Source: Gigaspora rosea (lineage: Eukaryota; Glomeromycota; Glomeromycetes; Diversisporales; Gigasporaceae). From it: DNA of 64,000 bases. The stretch covers positions 210,589-274,588 of the forward strand of contig QKWP01000232.1 in assembly GCA_003550325.1 (NCBI GenBank). The letters are read 5' to 3'. The notes under the pieces were generated by a model that saw only the letters and a list, made by a program, of their open reading frames with translations, did not search any database and was not told the origin of the DNA. This document shows, piece after piece, positions 22,129 through 34,974 of the stretch. The translations under genes were made by a program, and so were the position numbers. Every line of letters begins with the position of its first letter. Position 1 is the first letter of the stretch.

Positions 22129-24260
22129 AGGGTTCCAAACCAGATTAAAAATCTTTAACTGTGACCATCGGGTGAAAACCAGTTGATAATTGGTTATCCG
22201 AAACTAAAACTGATTATCCAATTAAAAAACAGGTTACCTGATTGTAATTTAGTGATCTGTTATTAAACATATTACAATTACTTTCATAACTTCAAAAGCA
22301 AACTAATTTGCATTGTAAATAAATAAAACTATTCACCCCATGTTAAAATATAGCTAATAAATACAAGAACTTTATTAAAAAAGTTTTTTATAACAAGTTA
22401 CATGCCCTTTATTCCCATTTTTTATACTTCAACTATAATTAGCAAAACTATACTATCGCATATACAAAATGAATCAAATATCTTATAGAGAATATATTTA
22501 ACTTTCGAAAACAGTCTACATAAATTTATAAATAAAATAAACAAGTTAATTATAATATTTGGATAACAAAAGAAAAAAGACAAAAAAAAACAATAAAAAT
22601 GTCATTAAAAGTTTATGATTAATCTGAACCAACTTTTCTATAACAACTAAGCTATAGAAATCTATTGATAATATGCAACCTCTTACTACAAAGCTTTTTT
22701 TGAAGTATTTAGAAACAAGAGTTCTACTCGGGGCAACTAAAAAAGAGCTGAAAAAGAAGTCTTGGGATAGGTCTTCCTGGAGTAAAACACAAAAACTATC
22801 GAATAGTAGTTGGTTACTGAGTAACCGGAAGTCTTTGTCATCAAGCTCAACCGTTTTTGAACTTTGTATATTTTTCTCTGAACTACAAAACTTACATGGT
22901 TTTAAACCCATGAAACAAGTTGGACCTCTTGGAACTTTCCTCGTCTCTTTGGTCTTTTTCAAAATTTCGACAAAGTGGACATTTTGGTTTACTCCCTCCA
23001 AAAGATTGACAATGTTTACCTTCCCCAATTTGGAAATGTGGCTACAATATTAGAATGAAGTCATGAGTGAATTTTGGTCTTTCAGAATAAACAACAAACG
23101 ACATGTGTTTGAGAAAACCTTGTAACAAAATTTCGTTCTAGAATGTTCTTATAGCTGTAGTTTTTTTTTTACACACCTATCTCTACAGTTTTTTTTAGGT
23201 TAAAGACCATTTTTTCTAGTAATAGTTTTTCGCCTATATATGATAAGGGAGGCGCCAGAAATCAGCTGATTTCCTGGAGGCTAAAAAACTGGAAATTTAA
23301 TATGAAGACCTGACTAAAATAGGGGGTCAAAATTTTGGCTAAAATCGAATCAGCTGATTCCTGTCCTCGTCCTAAATTGAGTTTAGTTAGAGTGGAGACT
23401 ACTTTACTTAGTATCTTGTAATTTTTAAAATAGTTCATCCTGGTGCCAGATCTTGATTGACCTGAGATCTTGCTTTTTCTTTTTTTCTTTTCTTTTCTAT
23501 ACTTTGTTTTTTCATTTTTTGTTTGTTTTTTCTTTTTTACTTTCTACCCCTTTTCTCATCTTTCCCTTAGTAGTTTAGTTTTTCCTTCTACCTCCAAGGA
23601 TATTTTCTTCGGGAAATGCCCTTGTATGGTGGAGCAAGGCTGATGAACTAGTCAGTGTCTCCCAAGATGCCATGCAATAATTCGCATTTGGTTTAATTTA
23701 GCTAAATCGGATGATGCCTATGCTGTATTATTCTTTGTCTAATGAGTTTGTACTATTTTTTTTAAGTAGTATAATAAAATCAAAGAGGTTGTATTTGGCG
23801 AGTCTTACCTAAGGGAGAAAAAAGTTTATGATTAAGCAATACAATTTATTTTTATTAACTTTTGCTATACAGCAGACAATACAATACTTCAACTCTTAGT
23901 CTCTTTTATTCATGATTTGGTGTAAATTACTGTGATTCAACAAAGAAATGCTTGCTAGAATGTTCTTTTGTTAATAAAGTGTTGTATCGATTGTTATTTT
24001 TTTTAAAGTTTGCTTAGATCTGAAAAATTCTGGTTTTACAGTACTATAAATACTTGTGTAATGTTGATCCCAGAAATTATCAGAAATGCCAATGTTTTTA
24101 ATAAAAGAAATCAGATGACCTGTTTTTTCTGGGTGTCTCATTTATATTATATTAAGCCAGTTGGAATATTTAAACGTTTGACAAAATTGCAATTCAGTTG
24201 ACTTTTTTTTCAATTTAGTTAATCAGTTGAATGGTTAACCGGATTTGATGTTGGAACCCT
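22129..24260. mobile_element. MULE-like TIR element with unrelated cargo, 2.1 kb
   Basis: The ends AGGGTTCCAA and TTGGAACCCT are inverted and bordered by a 10-base direct repeat with one mismatch (AAGTAGAGGT at 22119-22128, AAGTAGAGAT at 24261-24270). Subterminal DNA contains GGTTAACCGG, GGTTATCCG and GGTTACCTG motifs. The interior is unlike the ends: it has higher G+C, a pyrimidine-rich tract (23470-23600), a paired AATCAGCTGATT motif at about 23260 and 23350, and the 160-residue minus-strand frame 22546-23028 (with KVPRGPTCFMGLKPCKFCSS), which I cannot assign. Mutator-like elements that carry foreign segments are known as Pack-MULEs; that interpretation is an inference. Confidence 0.7.
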
Positions 24261-24270
24261 AAGTAGAGAT

Positions 24271-25763
24271 ATACATCTTTGCAAAATGCTAATGTCATTC
24301 TATTGATTTTCATATAAGATAATATAAATAATTTACTATGACATTAGCATTTCATACAAGATGCACATCTTTAAACCCAGATTTTGTATATGCACTTATA
24401 GTATAGCATTTACTTTTACTATATAGTTTTAGCAGTGTTTTAGCAATATTAATTTGAGTTTTATTACTAATTTTTTTTTACAAACTAGAATTCAAATAAA
24501 TAATAAAGTAATATAACTATTCACACTTATATATAAATTTAAATTATAATTTATTTAACTAAATTGAATACTTTAATTATTAATAAATACTCATTCATTC
24601 AAACAATAAATAAAGTAATCTTAATAATAGGCTGAGATTATAATAAAATAATTGAATATAATTAATAAATTAAACTAACAAAATAAAGAATAAGTATGAA
24701 TGTAAGTATAATAATAGAAATAATATAAAACTTATAAGTTTTATTTCTAGTTCTAATTAACTTACTAACAAATACTTTGAATGTACTACTAAAAAAGCTT
24801 ATAGAATATTTAAAAGAGCTCATTTCAAATACCTTGATTAATATTTGATAACATATTTTAATGAAGTTTAGAAATGTATAATAAATCTTTAGTTTAATAA
24901 GTAAAATACTATAAAAAGATCATTTAAAGTACTATAAGTTTTTCTAATTTAAAAATACATAAGTTAAATCTTTACTTTAAATTACATTTACCTTTTTGTA
25001 AATAATTGGTTAGAAGAAATTAATTGGAATAATTAAATCTTTGAGCTTCATAGTATTTATTTATATATTATTTAATAACAAGTAAATATACAAAATATTG
25101 TAAAACCCTATAGCAAAGTTGAGTAAAAAAATATATGAACCAATAAAATTTATGCATTTTCTTGTTGATTATTCTAGAATTTAATTTTCTAATTGGGTTT
25201 ATGCCCTGACTGTAATTTTTTATACAAGATTCTATATTCTTATTGGTTATATACATATATAAATAATAATAACAAATATAAAACTTTAACTTTTACTAAA
25301 ACGTGCCTATGGTGTTATTGATCAGTGCAATATGTTCTAAGGAAACAAAGTTTTTCTGTATAACAGTATAAAGAATAAAGTTTAAATTTTTAACATATAA
25401 AATTTTTTATTGGGTATCCAGTTGTAAGACAATAAAATTTTTAAATAAAATTTTTTTTATTAAAAAAATTTTTTTAAAAAAAATTAAAATCTGGGTCGCC
25501 GGGTCATGAAAGGTTACTTGGTAATATGAAAACAAATAGTATAAGTTTGTATGGCCTAATAGTTAAAAAATAAAGAAAATAGAATATAAAAAATAAAAAA
25601 AATAAAAAAATAAAAAAATTAAAATAAAAAAATAAAAAAAATATAAAAAATATATAAAAAAATAAAAACAAAATAAAAATAAATAAAAAATAAAAAAATA
25701 AGCTAAAAAATTTAATTTATTAATTTTGATATAATTTCATATTTATTTTCAGGTATTATTTTA
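24271..25763. other. No gene recognised
   Basis: Extremely AT-rich, with A/T homopolymers and an (A)nT simple repeat at 25560-25700. No coding signal. Confidence 0.6.
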
Positions 25764-25765
25764 TA

Positions 25766-28455
25766 GTGACCTATTGCCATAGCGACCCCACAATCAACCA
25801 ATCAAATTTATCACAGGATCATGCAATTTTTTTATTTATTAAAATTTTCTAAGTTTTTTATACAGTATATATATATATATATAAACTAATGGCAAGAAAC
25901 AAACATTTTTTTATATAAAAAAAATTACAAAAAAATGAAATGAAATAACTTGTTGCGTGACAAAAATAATTTCTTTACGAATCAACTCAACAACACGTAT
26001 ATATATATAAAAAAAACTAAAAAACTACAATGGCAAGAACAAACAAGTTTTTTTATATAAAAAACATTACTAAAAAAATAAAAATGAAACGACGTTATTG
26101 CATAATAAAAAAATTTTGTTACGAATCAACCCGCCAACATGTATATATAAAAAAACAAAATTTTTTATATAAAAAAAATTACAAAAAAACAACATTGTTG
26201 TGTAACAAAAAATTTTGCTACGAATCAACCTGCCAACACAAAACTCCAACAGCTCAATTTTCCTGCAACGAAAGTTCTGACGATTCCAATAATAGCACCA
26301 AAATTACACGACAGCTAAAAAAATAATTTACAACAAAACCCTAACGAAGACTCCAACGATAAGATAACTCTAATAGTGAAACACATATGGAAGAAAGAAA
26401 AGAATTAGTAATTATATTTAAAAAACGAGACAAACTAATGACTAAAAAAATATCATTACGCACTAAGAATCAATCCACCAACATGAGAAAATCAAATGGC
26501 ACAATTTTCCTGTAACAAAAATTCCGAAAATTCCAAAGCTGGCACCAAAATTACGCGATGACTCTAATGACGATTTTTAATGAAGACTCTAATGAAAACT
26601 TCAATAAAGACTCCAATATCAACTCCAACAGCAACTCCAAAAGCGAAAACACACATGAAAAAAAGAATCAGTAATTATAAAAAAAAGAAAGGCGCAATAA
26701 ATTATCAACCAAAAAAACAAAAAAACTTATACAAGAATGATGCCACCAATAACTCCCATTGCGATGACGCCAACAGTGAAATATCACATATCTGGAAAAA
26801 GAGAAGCATTAGTTAAAATAATAAATAAAAGGTAAAAAAAATAATAACAACCAAAAAATGAACGAAACCTTACCCGACAGCGATGGCAAAGAGAACTCCA
26901 ATAGCAACAATAGTGACGATCAGTGTTGGAAATCTGTTTTGAAATTTATGTTCTCATAAGAACATGTTTATTGAATTTAATGTTCTCAAAAATTTTTTTA
27001 TGTTCTCAATTAGAAAAAATTTTTTTCTTTTACTCTCTCTTTCTCTTTCTCTTTCTATCTTTCTTTCTCTTTTATCTTTTTTTCTTTTTCTCTCTTCTCT
27101 CACTTTCTTTCACTCTCTCTCTTTTTTCTCTTCCTTACTCTTTCTCACTCTTTCTTACTCTTTCTTACTCTTATTTTCTCTTTCTCATTCTTTTTCTCAC
27201 ACTTATGCTTTTATACTTTTAGTTATTTTATAATTTTTATTTTTAATAAATATATTTAAACAAATTAATATTTGAGGTTTTTTATATATTGTTGGAGATG
27301 TTATTGGCTTGGCTTAGCTTATATATTAAGTTTTTAAATAAGCTATTAATATCTCTCAAATGTTTAAATAAATAAGTTATAGCAAGGACTCTATAGTATA
27401 GCAATGGACACGATTTTGTGTTAGATTCCAGTCATGTGCAGCCAATCAGTTATAGAGATTGATACTGATCAGCCTGATGTTCATTCTTGGTTTTGGACAC
27501 TAGCGGGTATCTGTTTTTCTAGTATAATATACTATTCTTTTTTACTATAGTGAATTTATAGATTCAAAAAGTTCTTACTATAAAATTTTAAGATATAACC
27601 TAAAGTTTAAAATTATAATAACTAATGATTTGTTAAGTAATTTTCTTATAAAAATTGTTATCATAGTGAGTTTAGATTTCTAAATTTATAATATTATATG
27701 TATATATGATAAGGTTATTTTGTACCAAACTAGAAATGGATAAACAAATAAACTTTATTATCTAAAATTTTTTATGATTCAAAAACAACTAAATTGTTCT
27801 CTATTTCAACTAACTAACAATTAAATATTTATAAGCTTAATTATTTTAAACTGCTATATTAATAAAAATGATTTTTTATTATTTAATATATTTACATAGA
27901 GAACATATTTTTCAAACTTAATGTTCTCAAAAAAAATTTAATAGAGAACATCTTAAATTTTGTAAATGTTCTCAGATTGAAAGTGATGTTCTCATAAGAA
28001 CATGAGAACATAAGATTTCCAACACTGGCGATGATCTAGCAACGAATCACATCTAGAAAAAAAGAAACATCAGTAATAGATAGTAGAAAAAAAAGTATGA
28101 CAAAAAAAAAGTAACAAAAAATTTACTGCGTGATGGTGAATGGCAGAACTCCAATAGTAATAACTCTAGCAATGAAATCACATCTAAAAAAGAAGAAATG
28201 TGAAAAAATGGCCAAAAAAATGAATAAAAAACTTACTCGACGAAGATGACACAAATAACCTGGGCAAAAAGCAAGAAAGCAAAAAAGCAAAAAAACTGGC
28301 AAAAAATCAAAAAAAATCAAAAAAAACAAGCACAAAGTAAACAAAAAAAAAGGATACAATGAGATCATAATACGTACTAAAAAGAATTATATATATAATT
28401 GGCAATCTCAAAAATAATTGGTCAATCATATAGAGTCGCTATAGTAATAGGTCGC
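25766..28455. mobile_element. TA-flanked TIR element carrying low-complexity arrays; host of a nested element
   Basis: The left end reads GTGACCTATTGCCATAGCGA and the right end, in reverse, GCGACCTATTACTATAGCGA, each bordered by TA (25764-25765, 28456-28457). After the termini, both sides carry CAATCA-type motifs. The interior is two arrays: AT-rich units of about 140 bases with ACAAACAAGTTTTTTTATAT and TACGAATCAACC (25870-26330), then degenerate units rich in AACTCCAATAGCAAC (26330-26920 and 28028-28380). Removing the nested 26921-28027 element makes the second array continuous. The Asn/Ser-rich peptides encoded are low-complexity and I do not call a gene. Confidence 0.6.
26921..28027. mobile_element. 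hAT-like TIR element, CAGTGTTGG family, copy 2, nested
   Basis: The termini CAGTGTTGGAAATCT and AGATTTCCAACACTG are perfect complements. The 8 flanking bases are GTGACGAT (left) and GCGATGAT (right), a target duplication with two differences. Multiple GTTCTCATAAGAACAT palindromes sit near both ends, as in the copy at 15348-15754. It interrupts the AACTCCAAT array of the 25766-28455 element. A CT-rich microsatellite lies at about 27010-27200. No transposase. Confidence 0.75.
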
Positions 28456-28457
28456 TA

Positions 28458-29846
28458 TCTATAATTTTCCTTTATTTTCTATGAATAACAACTATCTGTT
28501 TGTGCATAAAAGTTATTAATAACTAAAAGAGTTGAAGTATTTGTTAATGGCATGGATTTACTATTTTGTACTAGATTTAGACAGGTTTCCAAAACTTATA
28601 AAAAATCTAAAAAATTTAAAATTCAAATTTTTTTATATACAAATCTAATAATATTCAAAAATTGGTTAGTAGTACTTTTTTTATATTAATAATAAAATTA
28701 TTGCAAAAAATTTTTTTAAACTTGTATTTTTTTATAATTTTTAATAATGAATTTTAGTACACTTTTTAAGCTAATTATAATTATAATTTACTAATAAATT
28801 TTGCAAACTAAAAGTTTAATTATATAAAAAAATAGTAAAAATTAATCATAATTAAAAGAATATTATTAGTTAAATTGTAATAATATTATTTTTATTATAA
28901 GTTATTTTTTCAATTACTGTAAATTATTGCTATTTATAATAAATTATTAGTATGTTAGATAAATTTAGAAGAATTAAAGAATATTTATTGATTAAATTTT
29001 AAATTTTTAATTAAAAGTTATAAAAATTTATCTTTTAATTCTATTTACAAAAATTAAAAAAATTATAGCTATGTTTTTATATATAAATTTAAAAATAGTT
29101 TGCTGATGAGGTCCTATTTAATGGCTTATATAGTAATTACTAGTAAAAACTTTAAACTTAAATTATTTCATAAATATTAGTCTAATTTTTAAACAAATTT
29201 TTATATCTGAAATTAGCTAACTTATCTTTATAACTTTATTAAAATTTTAAATAAATTTATTTAATAAAAATTTTTTTTATAGTTAAATTATCTTCTAAGG
29301 TAGCTAGTAATTACTATATAAAATTATATAAAATTAGCTTAAAACTAAAATTTTTAAAAACAAAAAAAAATTCTATAAAATTCAAAAACTATTTAAGCTA
29401 TTAAACTTTTTTTATAGAATTGTATAGTTTTAAAATACTTTAAAACAATATTTAAATATACATAATTTTTAAAATTTTTAAATAATTAAATTTAAAGACT
29501 GTCAGAATTTAATACAAAGTACTAAATTTAGAACAGATAAATCCAATCATTAATATAAAGTAGCTTGTCAAATAACCCAATAGCAATAATTTTATAATTT
29601 TTCATAAAGAAAACGTTTATAGTAGTAGCATAATATTAACGAGCATAAATATCATTCAAAAATATTGTAAGATATAATTTTATTAATCCAGAAAGCATAA
29701 AATTACAAAAATCAAAAAAATTTACATATCTATCTTTTTGATTAATATATATTCAATTAATGAAATACAAAGAAAAAAAAATTGTTTTTCTAATAAAAAA
29801 AAAACACCATCTAAGTTATATGAAAATAAAATTGACAAAAAAACAT
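28458..29846. other. No gene recognised
   Basis: Extremely AT-rich intergenic DNA downstream of the F-box gene on the minus strand; no repeats with definable ends. Confidence 0.6.
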
Positions 29847-31316
29847 CTATATTTTTTCTGGCATTTCCTTATTTTGCCATTTAATATTAAGATTTTGAAG
29901 TTCTGATGGTAAAAAATCACTGCAAATATATATAGATTTTAATCCTTTACAATTAATTGTGCTAAAAAATTTTTTATAAACTTCGACGCCTAATGAAACA
30001 TAATTTCTCCTAATTTTTCTATATCTTTGATTTATTAAATATTTTTGATCATTAATGATCAAATGTTGTAAAGTTGATGGTAACTCTTTAGCAGTTTGCA
30101 AAAATAATGTTGAATTTAATCTAATATCCAAATCAATTCGAAAGTATTTTAATTGATCAAAAAATTTCATGTATGGTAAAAGTTCTTTCAAATCAAATGA
30201 AGGTAACTTTAAATATTCAAGTTGTAAACAAAGTGGTGCTATTGCTTCGACCAAACTATATGCTTGCTGATCTTTGTACTCGAAATGTATGGAAAGATAT
30301 TTTAAATTATTAATAGTTTTTAATAATTTAATGAAAAAATTATGAATAGATGGATCATTCAACCTATGATCATTGAATGTAAATTGACGTAAATTGTTCA
30401 TCTTAAGGACACTATTAAGAAAATGTTCGGTCTTTAATTGACAGGACCGAATTTCAAGTATCTCTATTGTTTCAAGTGAATTTTTGGCAAACTCTCCACT
30501 AAAAGCAGAAAAGTCAACATTATTAAATTTTAAACACTTTAGAGTATTTATAGATTGAGGAACTTGAAAGTATGAGCCTAATTTGATCTCTTCTAATGAT
30601 CGTTGATTTGTAATCAATCGAGACAAAAGGCTATCACAATCTTTGTGTTTTCGATCAATATCTGAATTAATAATTTTGATGTGATTGCACGAAGAATTCA
30701 CAATAGTTTGTAAAAAAGAACTTGGATTGTGAGAATTGTAAGAGCTTGCAGATACTTCGAGAATTTTCAAATTTTGCCAACTTGGAAATTGTCGTCCAGC
30801 AAAATGCCATTCAGAATCAAAACAAATAGATTCAAGCCTTTGAGCTCTGCTAAAAAGAAGTTCTTGTAATGCTTTATTTAAATGTAAGATTACACCTTTT
30901 CGATCCACAGAACGTTTTCTGTATATCCATTCAAAAGCTAAACGTTCAATAAAACCAATTCTAATTTTACGAAGGAAGAAAGGATAATCAAATGTTGGAG
31001 GACGTCGATGAGGAGCAGGTGGAATAGGTACACCATTATTCTTTAAATATTTCTTTTCTTCTCGAGTAAAACAAAGCATATAAGTTCTTGCAAGTACTCT
31101 ATATTTATTACATTTGCCACGAACTAATTGTGGATCCTGCCATAGAAATGAAACCGTATTTTTACACCATTCTCTACTTACTAATAAACATGAAAACATA
31201 TCATTCTGTCTTAAATTTTTAACAATTTCTTGTAAAATTTCGTTTGAAAGTAAATTTATTGACATCTTAACCATTTGCAGATTTTGCATTTTTTGCAGAT
31301 TAGTTACGTAATACAT
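29847..31316 (-). CDS. F-box protein with leucine-rich C-terminal region, 489 aa, intact
   Basis: One uninterrupted, intronless frame runs from ATG 31316 to a stop at 29847-29849. The F-box-like domain is at about residues 18-62: INLLSNEILQEIVKNL, FSCLLVSREWCKNTV, then SFLWQDP. The C-terminal 400 residues contain irregular leucine-rich segments (LKCLKFNNVDFSAF, LQYLKLPSFDLKEL-like, LQHLIINDQKYL). Such proteins link substrates to Skp1-cullin ubiquitin ligases in cytosol or nucleus. Alternative starts are Met 10 and Met 15; the latter places the F-box nearer the N-terminus as is usual for the family. It is only distantly related to the tandem pair at 7.7 and 10.8 kb. Of the three F-box copies in the window, this is the only intact one. 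Confidence 0.9.
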   Translation of the reverse strand: MYYVTNLQKMQNLQMVKMSINLLSNEILQEIVKNLRQNDMFSCLLVSREWCKNTVSFLWQDPQLVRGKCNKYRVLARTYMLCFTREEKKYLKNNGVPIPPAPHRRPPTFDYPFFLRKIRIGFIERLAFEWIYRKRSVDRKGVILHLNKALQELLFSRAQRLESICFDSEWHFAGRQFPSWQNLKILEVSASSYNSHNPSSFLQTIVNSSCNHIKIINSDIDRKHKDCDSLLSRLITNQRSLEEIKLGSYFQVPQSINTLKCLKFNNVDFSAFSGEFAKNSLETIEILEIRSCQLKTEHFLNSVLKMNNLRQFTFNDHRLNDPSIHNFFIKLLKTINNLKYLSIHFEYKDQQAYSLVEAIAPLCLQLEYLKLPSFDLKELLPYMKFFDQLKYFRIDLDIRLNSTLFLQTAKELPSTLQHLIINDQKYLINQRYRKIRRNYVSLGVEVYKKFFSTINCKGLKSIYICSDFLPSELQNLNIKWQNKEMPEKI

Positions 31317-32780
31317 TTATTTAAATAACATAAAATATAATAGTTAGAAAGGTCTTACATTTTTCCGAATCTTTATTCTAATAATATCTATCAATAAGAT
31401 ATGTGAAGGAAATTACGTGATTAATCAATCATTCATTATATAAAAGTCGACATCGACCCCTTTTTATAGTCATTCGGAGATTAGGTCCGTGTGTAATAAA
31501 ATACCCAAATTAGGTATCGTTTACGTATTTTGTTTGTTAAACGAATGTGGTCATATGCATGTGACCAATCAGTTAATTAACAAAAATCACGTTGGGTATT
31601 ACAAAAAGCTATCGAAATTAATTATACATATACATAAGTCGTACGTACTGTACGACTACTGTACGTACGTACGTACTTTGTAATGACGTACAAAATCAGA
31701 AATCATATTCGATATCTTAACCCTAATGTCCTAAAAGTAAGTTGTAGGTGCCAAACCTTTAACAACGTGCATTGAGAATAAAATAAGTGCAATTGTATTT
31801 ATGGAATCAAGTGTGTATTTGAGCCGGAGTTTGATGTCGTGTAGTATTTAGAAAACGCATTAGGAGGTTTCATTATATGTTGGATTGTAGTCTATATCGA
31901 AGCTCCACCCTGATGGTATAGCAATGTAATAGATCATAATGCAACTAATAATCAAATAAAAAATGTTTATTTTTAACTATATGCAATAAATGGTTCAAAA
32001 TAATCTATTTTAATACGGTAAATTATCTACAAATTTTATTTATTTTCAATTTAAAATTCGAATACTCTTATGATTTAAACTGGGTGATTAAATGCGGATA
32101 GTATAATAGTTATTGGAGGTTCGGATATTCTGCGAATATCTAGGAAATTTTGAATAAAATCATGCAAATGATTAATACATCGCATATCAACAACGTTATA
32201 AATCTTTAATTATAAAATTTAAAAAGATCCAGTGGATTTTTGGATGATCAATAAACTCTTTCTTTATTACTTAGAAACATCGTTGGTTATCATTTAACTA
32301 GCCCGGTAAAAGAAAAAAATAAAAAAATACTGAAATTTGAAAACCGATGTACGTAGGTCGAACATCATGCTGAAGATAAGAAATAGAATATAGAGTTGAC
32401 CGTCATTTATCCCGATTATGCTATAAGAAATAAAACGGAGTTAGCTTAGAACATAAAGGTAAATATCTATGAATTTGTGTTAATAGTTATGATTGGGAGA
32501 CTCTTCGGTTCTGTAAATATGTATGTATGATCTTATGAAACGCGAAAGCCTGAATGTAAGCATATCAGTTTCTAAAAATTATGCTTTATCTCAAAACAAT
32601 TCTATTTAATTTAACAGTTGAGCATAATATTAATCGATGTAATAAAGGTAGTTATATCTAAATAAAAACGTGTCACAAATATCGATTACTATATTACAAC
32701 ATATGACCATTTACTTTGTTTCACTATGTTCCTGGTAAAAATTTTAAAATCCAAGCTAGCTAACACAGCTTGCTTCTGAG
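31317..32780. other. Intergenic DNA, no gene recognised
   Basis: The region upstream of the F-box gene. TATATAA at about 31437 and a palindromic GTACGTACGTAC cluster (31640-31680) are present, but no frame is credible. Confidence 0.5.
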
Positions 32781-32784
32781 ATTT

Positions 32785-33107
32785 TTGCAGATTATTTATA
32801 CGGGCCACATTTACAACATCAGATCAAGATGTTAACTGGAAAACTTTTTCGTGGTTATAAATTTGGCGATGAATTTGCTGTAAAAATTAATGTTGTATTG
32901 AAGCCTGAATTTGCTCTTGGGACTCCGAGTTGTTAGGTAAAATTACCTAAGCAACGATTCTGATCCACAAACGGCTTACTGATGAATTATATTATGAAAG
33001 GTTTAGATGATACATATGAAATTAAGAAACAATTCCTAGATGCTGATAAAATAGTCAAAACATTTACCGCAGAAAATGATATCCAAGCGCAGTTCCACCT
33101 CCATTAA
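32785..33107 (+). pseudogene. TKL-kinase C-lobe fragment
   Basis: Peptides readable here align by eye with the end of the kinase at 61.7-63.7 kb: LKPEFALGTPSC matches LQPTFTSGIPEC, and EIKKQFLDADKIVK matches KIKKQFLEADKTKP. Two stops and a missing helix lie between them, and the catalytic half of the domain is absent. It is a decayed 3' fragment of a Sel1/TKL-type kinase gene. Confidence 0.6.
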
Positions 33108-33393
33108 ATTATAATTCCTTAGGTTTCTTGCCGGTTCGTAAAAACATTATCATTAATGAAGATATAACGGAAGAAAAAATATCAGATTTTCCTTCATCTT
33201 TAAGCCAATCCCTAGCTCCTTGGGTTAAATCACTTGATGCTACGACAAAACTCGAATATTCAAATAATAATAATTTTTTTTTTTGCGGAATCAATTTGTC
33301 AACGTTAGGAATTAAAGATTTTCTTTTTCGTCTAGTCTTAGTAGCAGTGTTGATAATTTTTGTGCGGTTAAAGGTTGGTAATTTCCGAATTAA

Positions 33394-33834
33394 TTGGAGG
33401 CACCTATACATATCCACCGATTTGGTTTGACCCCAAAATTAGCCAATCATGATCGAGAAGTATTTGCTGTTAAAATTTTTTTACAACAACGGTTTGGTAG
33501 TTTTCCTGAAAATTGCTTCCGAATTTACCCTTACCCATTATACAACCGATCGTTCAATGACAAAACGATCTTTCACTACCCGAAAATACCCGAATGGTTG
33601 AATTTATTCTTATTTATCTCATATAGAGGCCAAAACACTATTTTATTTAAATGTTTCGTTTGTTATTCTTCACGTCACTTAATAGCAGAAGGTTGTGTAA
33701 TGGTTTATCGAAAAAAAAATCAAATTAGTGGATATGATAAGGTGTTCTTCGTATTCAAAGATCTTCTAGTGCACTCGAGTCGTAAAGATAACATCTTAAA
33801 AGAGGAAATAAGCGAGCAAGACGGAGAATAACCA
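33394..33834 (+). CDS. Unrecognised ORF, 145 aa
   Basis: A frame from ATG 33394 to TAA encodes a peptide with mixed composition (LFLFISYRGQNTILFKCF, then VFKDLLVHSSRKDNILKEE). Its codon pattern is less AT-biased than random intergenic DNA here. It lies immediately downstream of the kinase fragment. A minus-strand frame overlaps upstream at 33109-33417 (VDKLIPQKKKLLLFEYSS) and could equally be a relic. No family is recognised; it may not be expressed. Confidence 0.25.
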
Positions 33835-34077
33835 AAACCGAGCAAGTTTCAACTAATATAAAAGAAGCCGAGGAGAAACGATACGTGAGAAAATTTTGAT
33901 TATCATGCAATACAGATTCATCATTATATATTAATGATCACATGCTAGATCAGCACGTACTGTACGTACTGTAGGTTATGCATCAACTAAGTAAATCTAA
34001 ACTATATATGGTATTATAGAAAAATTTGTTATAAACTTATTTTCGGGTCATTATAGTGATACCATATCAAATTTTAT

Positions 34078-34257
34078 CCGACACGTCCTATGTGATCACT
34101 GAATGATTTCCGTGTAACTTATTCGGTCACTTTATAATACAATATAGAAAATTCACTCACCTTTTACGAGGTGAGCATATTTAGTGCATATTTGTATTGG
34201 GAAGTGACCGAATAAGTTACACGGAAATCACACAGTGATTACGTCAGACATGTCGGA
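34078..34257. mobile_element. Stowaway-like MITE, 180 bp
   Basis: Arms of about 60 bases start TCCGACACGTC and, from the right, TCCGACATGTC, and share TGATTTCCGTGTAACTTATT and CGGTCACTT. TA borders both ends (34076-34077, 34258-34259). TA target and strong fold-back potential fit Tc1/mariner-type MITEs. Confidence 0.8.
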
Positions 34258-34974
34258 TAACGAAGTCATCAGTCGAGTCTTTAGTAGATGAATAACCAGT
34301 TATCATATCTACGACACGACTAATAACTATTACTTCATATAACGTAATCATTAAAAATCATGCTTAACTGTAACGTCATTATTATAATTTAATTTATATA
34401 CAAAAATGACAAAAATATATGCACAGCGCTAACTTTAACATAATTTAAAATAATATCTTGCGAAAATTAATAATAAGCCTCTATGAGAAAAGTTACGAAG
34501 CCATTTTTTGAATTTAAATAAAAAAAAAAAACTACAATCACGGCTTAAATTTAAAATTTTATTATTATTAAAAAACCGAAGAATATTCAAATAATCGATT
34601 TGGAGCCAATGTTTCATAATATTTTAGAAAAACAACGCTTCGTAACTTTGTAAATGTATTGCACTAGAAACGATTATTTTTTAGAAAACCTTTATAGAGA
34701 AAGAAATTCGATTTGTGTATATAAAAGAAGTTTGGGATATTTTTACGTGTATATTAAATTTATATGATATCTGATATATTTTGAATCAATGCGGTCATCA
34801 AATTTTAATTAAATCTGATAATGAAATGTTAAGGGGACCTGATGTAGATTTGATTTACATAGTTGAGGCATAACCCCCAACGTTTCATGTTACTTTAATA
34901 AGTACAGTAAGATAAATTATATTTATGTATTTAATATATTTATCATTTTACATTCGTGTTAATTGGCAGGTGGG

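Noticed and set aside
22546-23028. 160-residue minus-strand ORF as a gene
   Set aside because: No recognisable domain, an overlapping plus-strand frame of similar length, and a position inside a transposon; kept only as part of that element.
26923-27233. Leu/Phe/Ser-rich membrane-like frames
   Set aside because: A CT-rich microsatellite read in three frames; the hydrophobic look is due to composition.
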